Assembly (NCBI RefSeq): GCF_002911015.1
Contig: NZ_KZ626893.1
Coordinates: forward strand, 1-56,562
Reading direction: 5' to 3'
DNA from: Streptomyces populi
GTDB taxonomy: Bacteria > Actinomycetota > Actinomycetes > Streptomycetales > Streptomycetaceae
DNA: 56,562 nt
Shown: one piece after another, positions 51,062-56,562 of the stretch
Layout of the letters: each line of letters begins with the position of its first letter
How positions within the stretch are numbered: position 1 is the stretch's first letter
Program-made: the position numbers and the translations under genes
Notes under the pieces: generated by a model
Seen by the model: the letters and a program-made list of their open reading frames with translations, nothing else
Database searches by the model: none
Told to the model about the DNA's origin: nothing

Positions 51062-51592
51062 TCAGCCGCCTTCCGCGCCGGACGACCCGTCCCGCACGAG
51101 GCCGCCGAGCCTGATGCGATTGATCTTCCCCAGTTCCACGCGGACGATCTCGCGCTCCCGCTCGGCGGAGTTGCCGATCCGCTCCCTGACCGCGTCGCGC
51201 ATCTGCTCGCCGGTCAGGCCGGTGGCGCAGATGAGGAAGACGTGGCCGAACCTCTCCTGGTAGGCCAGGTTCAGTGCGAGCATCTCCTCCCTCAGCTCCG
51301 CGGAGGCGCCGGCCATCCCGCGCTGTTCGCGGGACGAGGTCGGGTCCCCGGGCTTCGGCCGTCCGATGGGCGGGTGCCCCGCCATCGCCTCCGTCAGGTC
51401 GGCGGTGGTGAGGCCGGCCGTGGCGGCGTCGCTCTCGGCGTACAGGTCGTCGGCGCCGGCGTAGGGGCGGGCGGCCAGCAGCCGCTCGGCCCAGGCGCGG
51501 GAGGCGCACACCTCGTGGAGGACGGCGCGGGCCGCGCCCTCCTCGAGGGCGTTGAAGCGGGCGAGGCCGCCGGATGCCCTGCTCGACGTCAT
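51062..51592 (-). CDS. uraD: OHCU decarboxylase
   Basis: Encodes 176 residues from ATG 51592 with CGGAGG upstream. The family pattern is FNALEEGAARAVLHEVCASR, then the catalytic region AMAGHPPIGRPKPGDP (His of GHPPIG) with SSREQRGM, and QERFGHVFLICATGLTGEQM followed by R. It converts 2-oxo-4-hydroxy-4-carboxy-5-ureidoimidazoline to S-allantoin. It is the first gene of the uricase operon, whose promoter is at 51632-51674. Confidence 0.95.
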   Translation of the reverse strand: MTSSRASGGLARFNALEEGAARAVLHEVCASRAWAERLLAARPYAGADDLYAESDAATAGLTTADLTEAMAGHPPIGRPKPGDPTSSREQRGMAGASAELREEMLALNLAYQERFGHVFLICATGLTGEQMRDAVRERIGNSAEREREIVRVELGKINRIRLGGLVRDGSSGAEGG

Positions 51593-51631
51593 GAGGAGCC
51601 TCCGTGGCCTTGTGCGGGACGGGCTGCGCAC

Positions 51632-51674
51632 AGCTAACGCCCTCGGCGACAACCACGTCAACACTTTGTTGAAA
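51632..51674 (-). promoter_or_regulatory. Promoter of the OHCU decarboxylase-HIU hydrolase-uricase operon
   Basis: On the minus strand a -35 box TTGACG (51662-51657) and a -10 box TTAGCT (51637-51632) are 19 bases apart. Overlapping the -35 box is TTTCAACAAAGTGTTGAC (51674-51657), which matches the motifs at the allB and aceB promoters. No TTCC/GGAA palindrome is present here, so this operon may be controlled differently from the AllR targets. Confidence 0.6.
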
Positions 51675-51770
51675 ACTTCGGGTTACGGGAGATCACGGGG
51701 ACCACCGCCCCGCGGCTCCGGACGGCGGCGGCCCGCGACCGGCGGAACCCCACCGGCCCGAAGCGCGTTC

Positions 51771-51868
51771 CCGCCGGCCAGGCGCCCTCCCGCGACCGCC
51801 GGCCAGGCGCCTTCCGGCCGTCGGCCAGGCATCTTCCGGCCGCCGCCGGTCAGGCGTCCTTCTCGCGG
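51771..51868. repeat. Four tandem 24-25 bp repeats reaching into the regulator gene
   Basis: The unit CGCCGGCCAGGCGCCTTCCG recurs with small changes at about 51772, 51797, 51821 and 51844. The last copy contains the final codons of the HTH regulator gene (EKDA and stop), so the 3' end of that gene seems to have been copied downstream. The repeats lie in the 257-base gap before the uricase operon promoter. Confidence 0.6.
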
Positions 51869-52218
51869 TTCAGGTAGTTGTAGACGGTGAACCGGCTGAC
51901 GCCGAGCGCGCTCGCCACGGTCTCCACGCCGTGCCGCACGGAGAAGGCCCCGCGGGCTTCCAGTATGCGCACGATCTCCTGTTTGGCCTTGCGGTCGAGC
52001 TCCGCGAGCGGCCTGCCGCTCCTGCGCTCCAGGGTGGCGAGGATGCGGTCGAGCGAGTCGGCGAGCTGGGGCAGGCGCACGGCGACGACGTCCGTACCCT
52101 CCCAGGCCAGGACGACGTCGTCGGCCCCGGCCCGCTCGGGCGGCAGCATCTCCCCGCCCATGGCGTCGACCAGCGGTTTGACCGCCGCGACGAAGGGGTC
52201 GTCCGCGAACCCGGTCAA
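51850..52218 (-). CDS. Helix-turn-helix regulator, YheO/DauR-like C-terminus
   Basis: Encodes 122 residues from GTG 52218. The N-terminal half (FVAAVKPLVDAMGGEMLPPE, DVVLAWEGTDVVAVRLPQLA) resembles a small sensory or dimerisation domain. The C-terminal half ends in a helix-turn-helix: RHGVETVASALGVSRFTVYN followed by YLNREKDA, as in YheO/DauR proteins. It overlaps the next upstream gene by 4 bases. It sits between the uricase operon and hyi, so it is a candidate regulator of urate breakdown (inference). Confidence 0.8.
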   Translation of the reverse strand: MTGFADDPFVAAVKPLVDAMGGEMLPPERAGADDVVLAWEGTDVVAVRLPQLADSLDRILATLERRSGRPLAELDRKAKQEIVRILEARGAFSVRHGVETVASALGVSRFTVYNYLNREKDA

Positions 52219-52475
52219 CTGTCGCCCTCCCCGGTCCCGCCCACGACGTTCAGCTGGAGCGAGACCCGGGTGGCACCCGCCTCCAGGACCTTGCGCAGAA
52301 GCGTGTCGACGGCGGCGAGCACGGCCTCCGCGCCGCCTTCCGCGGTGTTGCCGAACGGGCCGACGTCCACGGCGTCCAGCTCGGCCGCCCCGATGACCTC
52401 ACGGGCGACCAGCGCGTGCCGGGGCGCCTCGTCGAGATCGAAGGGCTCGGTCGTGAACTCCACTCTCAATCGCAC
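52215..52475 (-). CDS. MTH1187/YkoF-like small protein
   Basis: Encodes 86 residues from GTG 52475 and overlaps the HTH gene by 4 bases. The sequence RVEFTTEPFDLDEAPRHALV, VDVGPFGNTAEGGAEAVLAA and EAGATRVSLQLNVVG follows the pattern of the thiamine-binding-like family (beta-alpha-beta-beta-alpha-beta; FTxEPF, GPxGNxxEG, RVSLQ). Such proteins bind small ligands. Coupled to the regulator, it may supply or sense an effector (inference). Confidence 0.65.
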   Translation of the reverse strand: MRLRVEFTTEPFDLDEAPRHALVAREVIGAAELDAVDVGPFGNTAEGGAEAVLAAVDTLLRKVLEAGATRVSLQLNVVGGTGEGDS

Positions 52476-52563
52476 GGGGTCAACCTACTGCGCGCCGCGG
52501 ACGCCCCGGCAAGCCCCCTGCGGACCGATCGGGCCACGGCCTCGGCTTTCCGTCGGCACCCCC

Positions 52564-52628
52564 TTGACAACCCTCGCACCCCGACGGCAATCTTCCATTG
52601 AGCAGAAACAAGTTTCCACAATGCGGAA
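52564..52628 (+). promoter_or_regulatory. hyi-glxR promoter with AllR-type operator
   Basis: A -35 box TTGACA (52564-52569) and -10 box CAATCT (52588-52593) are separated by 18 bases. The palindrome TTCCACAATGCGGAA (52614-52628) lies just downstream of the expected transcription start, a position that lets a repressor block transcription. It differs from the aceB palindrome (TTCCACCATGAGGAA) at only two positions. Confidence 0.7.
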
Positions 52629-52702
52629 TTGCTACGCGAGAACCCTCGATCACCGGTCCGGCCGACGGCACGGCCGCCCGTACGGAAGGGAGCGCCGACC
52701 CC

Positions 52703-53542
52703 ATGGGATTCGCGGACCAGCGCTACGCCGTCAATCTGTCGATCCTCTTCACGGAACTCCCGCTCCTGGAGCGTCCGGCGGCGGCCGCGGCGGCGGGCTT
52801 CACCGCGGTCGAGCTGTGGTGGCCCTGGCCCGCCTCCCCCACGCCCGAGCCGTCCGGACTCGACGCCCTGAGGACCGCGATCGAGGCCGCGGGCGTCCGG
52901 CTGACCGGCCTGAACCTCTACGCCGGACGGTTGCCCGGTCCGGACCGGGGCGCCCTGTCCCTGCCCGGGGAGGAGTCCGCGAGGTTCCGGGCCAACATCG
53001 ACGTGGCCACCGGCTTCGCCGGGTCGCTGGGCTGCACGGCGCTCAACGCCCTGTACGGCAACCGCGTCGACGGCGTGGACCCGGACGAGCAGGACGCGCT
53101 CGCGCTGGAGAACCTGGTCCTCGCGGCGCGGGCCGCGGACCGGATCGGCGCAGTCCTCCTCGTCGAGACCCTCAACGAGCGGGAGTCGCCGGACTATCCG
53201 CTGGTGAGCGCCGCGGCCGGTGTCGCCGTCGTCGACAAGGTCAACGCGGCGACCGGCCTCGGCAACACCAGGTTCCTCATGGACCTCTACCACCTCGCCA
53301 TGAACGGCGAGGACCTGCCGGGGGTGATCGCCGCCCACGCCGGCCGGACCGGTCACGTGCAGATCGCGGACAGCCCCGGCCGGGGCGCGCCGGGCACCGG
53401 CACGCTCCCCCTGGAGGAGCTCCTCGACCGGCTCGCCGCCGCCGGTTACGAAGGCCGGATCGGCCTGGAGTACAGGCCTGGCGACCGGCCGAGCGCGGGG
53501 GCCTTCGACTGGCTGCCCGCCACGGCCCGGGCCGCCCGTTGA
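52703..53542 (+). CDS. hyi: Hydroxypyruvate isomerase family protein
   Basis: Encodes 279 residues from ATG 52703. It is a xylose-isomerase-like TIM barrel: RYAVNLSILFTELPLLERPA, AAGFTAVELWWPWP, VRLTGLNLYAGRLPGPDRGA, then the metal-binding Glu in GAVLLVETLNERESPDYPLV, FLMDLYHLAMNGEDLPGVIA and EGRIGLEYRPGD. It interconverts hydroxypyruvate and tartronate semialdehyde. With glxR 64 bases downstream it forms the glyoxylate-to-glycerate branch; the glyoxylate carboligase that feeds it is not in the window. Confidence 0.92.
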   Translation: MGFADQRYAVNLSILFTELPLLERPAAAAAAGFTAVELWWPWPASPTPEPSGLDALRTAIEAAGVRLTGLNLYAGRLPGPDRGALSLPGEESARFRANIDVATGFAGSLGCTALNALYGNRVDGVDPDEQDALALENLVLAARAADRIGAVLLVETLNERESPDYPLVSAAAGVAVVDKVNAATGLGNTRFLMDLYHLAMNGEDLPGVIAAHAGRTGHVQIADSPGRGAPGTGTLPLEELLDRLAAAGYEGRIGLEYRPGDRPSAGAFDWLPATARAAR

Positions 53543-53606
53543 ACGGCACCCCGGTGCGGCGACGGGGATTTCGACGACGTGACCGAGATTCCGGAGAGGC
53601 ATCCTC

Positions 53607-54500
53607 ATGAGCGACAACCTCCCCAAGGTGGCATGGATCGGCCTCGGCATCATGGGCTCGCCCATGTCGGAGAACCTGATCGAGGCCGGTTACGACGTCA
53701 CCGGTCACACGCTGGAGCGGGACAAACTGGAGCGCCTGGCCGCCGCGGGAGGCACCGCCGCCGCCTCGGTCGCCGAGGCCGTACGGGACGCCGACGTGGT
53801 GATCACGATGGTGCCCGCCTCCCCGCAGGTCGAGGCCGTCGCGTACGGCCCCGACGGCATCCTGGAGAACGTGCGGCCCGGCGCGCTGCTGATCGACATG
53901 TCCTCGATCACCCCGGGGACCTCGGTGGACCTCGCGAGGGCCGGTGCCGAGAAGGGTGTCCGGGTGCTGGACGCCCCCGTGTCCGGCGGCGAGGCCGGAG
54001 CGGTCGAGGCCGTGCTGTCGATCATGGTCGGTGGTGAACGGGCCGTCTTCGACGAGGCGAAGCCCGTCTTCGAGGCGCTCGGCAGGACCATCGTCCTGTG
54101 CGGTCCGCACGGCTCGGGCCAGACCGTGAAGGCGGCCAATCAGCTGATCGTCGCCGTGAACATCCAGGCGTGCGCCGAGGCCGTGGTCTTCCTGGAGCGT
54201 TCCGGGGTGGACCTGGGGGCCGCGCTCGACGTCCTCGGCGGCGGCCTCGCGGGCTCCACCGTGCTGGCCCGCAAGAAGGACAACTTCCTGAACCGTGACT
54301 TCGAGCCGGGCTTCCGTGTCGACCTGCACCACAAGGACATGGGCATCGTCACGGACGCCGCCCGCGCGGTGGGCGCCGTGCTGCCCGTGGGCGCCGTGGT
54401 CGCCCAGCTCGTCGCCGGCCTGCGCGCACAGGGCGACGGCGGCCTGGACCACTCCGCGCTGCTGCGCGCGGTCGAACGCCTCTCGGGCACCCGGGTCTGA
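53607..54500 (+). CDS. glxR: Tartronate semialdehyde reductase
   Basis: Encodes 297 residues from ATG 53607. The NAD-binding motif VAWIGLGIMGSPMSENLIEA is typical of the 3-hydroxyisobutyrate dehydrogenase family. DMSSITPGTSVDLARA and LDAPVSGGEAGAVEAVLSIM follow, the catalytic Lys is in GQTVKAANQLIVAVNIQACA, and FRVDLHHKDMGIVTDAARAV lies near the end. It reduces tartronate semialdehyde to glycerate. It is in one operon with hyi, and an 18-bp stem follows it. Confidence 0.93.
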   Translation: MSDNLPKVAWIGLGIMGSPMSENLIEAGYDVTGHTLERDKLERLAAAGGTAAASVAEAVRDADVVITMVPASPQVEAVAYGPDGILENVRPGALLIDMSSITPGTSVDLARAGAEKGVRVLDAPVSGGEAGAVEAVLSIMVGGERAVFDEAKPVFEALGRTIVLCGPHGSGQTVKAANQLIVAVNIQACAEAVVFLERSGVDLGAALDVLGGGLAGSTVLARKKDNFLNRDFEPGFRVDLHHKDMGIVTDAARAVGAVLPVGAVVAQLVAGLRAQGDGGLDHSALLRAVERLSGTRV

Positions 54501-54535
54501 ACCACGGCGGGGCTCCGCCCGGCCGTGCGAGACGT

Positions 54536-54591
54536 CCGGGCCGCGGCGGCGCCGACAAGTCCTGTCGCGCCCAGGCGCCGCCGCGGCCCGG
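54536..54591 (+). terminator. 18-bp perfect hairpin after glxR
   Basis: CCGGGCCGCGGCGGCGCC (54536-54553) pairs perfectly with its reverse complement at 54574-54591 over a 20-base loop. It lies 36 bases after the glxR stop. This is the most stable stem I see in the window. Confidence 0.8.
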
Positions 54592-54704
54592 ATCCCCGTC
54601 CGGCGGCACGGACCCGCCGTCGCGCCCGGCCTCGCTCCGTCGGACGGCAGCCGGCCGTACGGGCTCCGGGTGCGGATTCCGGCCGCGGCCAGCAGCCTTG
54701 GAGC

Positions 54705-54968
54705 ATGGAGGCTGACGGCATGGAATTCCCCAGGATCGTGGTGCACACACCGGGGCTGGACGGGTCGCGGCGGGTCACCGAGGGCGACCGGGTGCTCGGC
54801 ATCGCCTACCACCTCGACGACGTGGTCGAGATCCTGCGCCAGGCGGACGTCGACCTCGACGCGATCGAGGTCGAGGAGAGCGACATCATCGAGTGGCAGG
54901 GCGGCGGTCCGGACGACTGGCCCGGCCTCTCCGAGCACACGGTCCACCCGGAGCACACGGACGGATGA
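54705..54968 (+). CDS. Small acidic hypothetical protein
   Basis: Encodes 87 residues from ATG 54705 with TTGGAG upstream; ATG 54720 is an alternative. The sequence is MEFPRIVVHTPGLDGSRRVT, VLGIAYHLDDVVEILRQADV and an acidic end DLDAIEVEESDIIEWQGGGP. No signal peptide or membrane segment is present. Family not recognised; the strongly acidic C-terminal half is its main feature. It stands alone after the glxR terminator. Confidence 0.65.
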   Translation: MEADGMEFPRIVVHTPGLDGSRRVTEGDRVLGIAYHLDDVVEILRQADVDLDAIEVEESDIIEWQGGGPDDWPGLSEHTVHPEHTDG

Positions 54969-55158
54969 GGCTGCGGCCGGACTCCGGCCGTACACAAGTG
55001 GGCGTAGAGCGCCTACGGAACCCTCAAATCAACCTCTGAACACCGCCCGGGGGGCTTCACCTCCCGCCGGATGAGGCACATTCTCGGCACACGGGTCCCG
55101 CCGGCACGGGGGCGGCGGGTCCCGAACGGGGGGTACGGGGGTACACGGGGGTAGCACC

Positions 55159-55743
55159 ATGAGCGGGAGCGCGGCGGTCGGGCTCGGGCCTCAGACCGTC
55201 GCGCTGCTGCGTGGCGGGCCCCGCGCGGCCGTGCAGGTCGCTGTGCTCGCCCTGCATCTGCGGGGCGCCGTGGCCGCGGGACGGCCGGGCACGGTGCGGG
55301 TCTCGGGCCCGGCCGTGGGAAGGTCCTCCGAGTCGGGGATCACCCTGGAGAGAGCCGTGTACGGCTCCCTCTACAACCCTGCGGGAATACGGGAGTTGAC
55401 GGAGCGGCCGCGCGTGCGGCGCGCGCTGGCGGAGCTGCGGGGCGAGGCCGCCGCGGCCGGACTGCTGCACCGCCTGCCCCCTCACCGGACGCGCGCCGCC
55501 CGGCGCGCTCTCAGGGAGCTGCGCGCCTCGTTCCCCCCGCCCGCCGGACCGGAGGGCCTGTCCACCGCCGGTGTCCTGCTCGCGGTCGCCCTGCACGGCG
55601 ACACCGCCCTGACCGTGCTGGCGCCGCGCTTCACCGCGGCCGCCGGACTGACGGGCCGTGGCGGGCGCCAGGAACGCGGACCGTCCTGGAGCGGCGGGGA
55701 GGGCGGCGGTTTCACCGGCTGCGCGGGCGGCTGGGAGGCCTGA
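55159..55743 (+). CDS. TIGR04222-like protein
   Basis: Encodes 194 residues from ATG 55159. The N-terminal half (LGPQTVALLRGGPRAAVQVA, VLALHLRGAVAAGRPGTVRV) and the helical ERAVYGSLYNPAGIRELTER match the TIGR04222-type Streptomyces proteins, which usually also carry membrane helices and a Gly-rich tail. Here a Gly-rich tail (SWSGGEGGGFTGCAGGW) is present but only one weak hydrophobic segment (GLSTAGVLLAVALHGDTALT). Its 3' end overlaps the convergent hydrolase by 32 bases. Confidence 0.7.
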   Translation: MSGSAAVGLGPQTVALLRGGPRAAVQVAVLALHLRGAVAAGRPGTVRVSGPAVGRSSESGITLERAVYGSLYNPAGIRELTERPRVRRALAELRGEAAAAGLLHRLPPHRTRAARRALRELRASFPPPAGPEGLSTAGVLLAVALHGDTALTVLAPRFTAAAGLTGRGGRQERGPSWSGGEGGGFTGCAGGWEA

Positions 55744-56562
55744 GGCCGCGTGCGGTGACCGCCCGCGGATCCTCCAGGAACGGCAGGACGTGCCGGAGGA
55801 AGAGCCCCGGCCGTTCGTTGTACGGCTCGTGGGCCGTGGGCAGCCGGACACTCGGCGTCCCCGCGGGAAGGACGCGCCGGGCGCGCCGGCCGTCGAGGAA
55901 CGCGGGGACGACCGGGTCGCGGCGCCCCCACAGGAGCAGGATCGGCAGATCGAGGGCAGCGGGGTCCACGAGGCCGAAGTCCGGGTCCACGAGCCCTCGC
56001 CACAGCGCGCAGTGCACCGCCAGCCTCCGCTCGTCGTGCGGCAGTCCGCGCGCGCGGGCGTACGTCCCCCGCGCGCTCGGTGTGCCCAGCCGGCCCAGAT
56101 AGGCGCGGGCCAGCGGGACGACGAGCCGACGGGCACGGGCGGGGCGGCCCATCACCTCGCGGCAGAACCACCGGGTGAGCGCGGTGTGCCGGGTGAAGCC
56201 CGCCGGGCCGATCAGGACGAGCGCGGTGAGCGACGCGGCGCGGGGGCCCTCGGCGAGACGGCAGGCGACATAGCCGCCGACGCTGTTGCCGAGCACGGCG
56301 ACCTCCCGCACGCCCTGCTCCTCGGCGAGCGCGTCGATCACCCGCTCCGCGACCTCCACCAGCCCTTCGGGAGTGACCCGCCCGGGTTCCGGCGCGGTCG
56401 AGCCGCCGTACCCGGGCCAGTCCACGACGAAGGTGCGGTACCGGTCGGCGAGGGCGGGCAGCACGGCGTCGAAGTCGCGGCCGTCCCCGGGGTTGGCGTG
56501 CAGGAGCAGCAGCGCGGGGGCGCCGGACGGGACCGGGGCCTCCTCGGGCCGGGCGCCGGGGA
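55712..56562 (-). CDS. Alpha/beta hydrolase (N-terminus beyond window edge)
   Basis: The frame continues upstream past base 56562, so the N-terminus is missing. Visible are ALLLLHANPGDGRDFDAVLP (oxyanion region), RYRTFVVDWPGYGGS, the nucleophile elbow VAVLGNSVGGYVACRLAEGP (Ser), the late Asp in LLWGRRDPVVPAFLDGR and the His of PTAHEPYNERPGLFLRHVLP. This is a complete catalytic triad. The substrate is unknown; a C-C hydrolase or esterase is possible. It converges on the TIGR04222-like gene. Confidence 0.88.
   Translation of the reverse strand, partial: PGARPEEAPVPSGAPALLLLHANPGDGRDFDAVLPALADRYRTFVVDWPGYGGSTAPEPGRVTPEGLVEVAERVIDALAEEQGVREVAVLGNSVGGYVACRLAEGPRAASLTALVLIGPAGFTRHTALTRWFCREVMGRPARARRLVVPLARAYLGRLGTPSARGTYARARGLPHDERRLAVHCALWRGLVDPDFGLVDPAALDLPILLLWGRRDPVVPAFLDGRRARRVLPAGTPSVRLPTAHEPYNERPGLFLRHVLPFLEDPRAVTARGLRPPSRPRSR

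Overview
The window is high-GC actinobacterial DNA, almost certainly from a Streptomyces chromosome. Supporting this are the very GC-rich third codon positions, frequent GTG starts, many Streptomyces-type DUF families (DUF6083, DUF6578, DUF6959, DUF5955, DUF7660), and a GH46 chitosanase preceded by a CsnR-type operator. The gene content from alc to glxR resembles the allantoin/purine region of the S. coelicolor chromosome (comparison from memory, not searched).

Left block, 1 to about 11.4 kb: accessory and visibly lower in GC. It holds small single-gene cassettes (DUF7660, DUF1963, a zinc-ribbon protein, DUF6083, DUF6959, DUF6578), three diverged paralogues of a membrane-anchored protein, decayed genes (SMI1/KNR4, two S1-like proteins), and a 340-bp non-coding sequence present twice 6.75 kb apart. 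It also contains a transposase tail at the left edge and two complete IS5-family elements placed back to back on one TTA target.

Metabolic block, about 11.8 to 28.6 kb: a cation/proton antiporter, a DUF389 membrane protein, then a long minus-strand series: glucose-6-phosphate dehydrogenase, GMC oxidoreductase, a cyclase-family hydrolase, a GH15 glucoamylase/trehalase, a short-Q-loop cytochrome bd oxidase (cydAB without cydCD) and a type II NADH dehydrogenase. This could form a sugar-to-NAD(P)H-to-oxygen module (inference). An aldose epimerase, a small secreted protein and an SDR oxidoreductase follow.

Purine/allantoin block, 28.6 to 54.5 kb, interrupted by unrelated genes: allantoicase, allantoinase, the IclR-type repressor AllR, a MobA-like nucleotidyltransferase, malate synthase, then after a gap 8-oxoguanine/guanine deaminase, uricase, 5-hydroxyisourate hydrolase, OHCU decarboxylase, two small genes, hydroxypyruvate isomerase and tartronate semialdehyde reductase. 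Together they take urate to allantoin, allantoate and glyoxylate, and send glyoxylate to malate or glycerate. Palindromes of the form TTCCRNNNTNNGGAA lie before allB, allR, aceB and hyi. A second shared motif, TCAACA-N-A-N3-TTGAM, sits at the allB, aceB and OHCU/uricase promoters. Glyoxylate carboligase, xanthine dehydrogenase and a ureidoglycolate-cleaving enzyme are not in the window.

Between the two halves of that pathway lie a SelW-like/HipA-like gene pair, two divergent IucA/IucC siderophore synthetases with no other siderophore genes, a secreted VWA protein with its partner, an HxlR regulator divergent from an AlaA-type aminotransferase, a histidine phosphatase, a thioesterase, a TMEM175-type channel and the chitosanase. 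The right edge has a TIGR04222-like protein and a truncated alpha/beta hydrolase.
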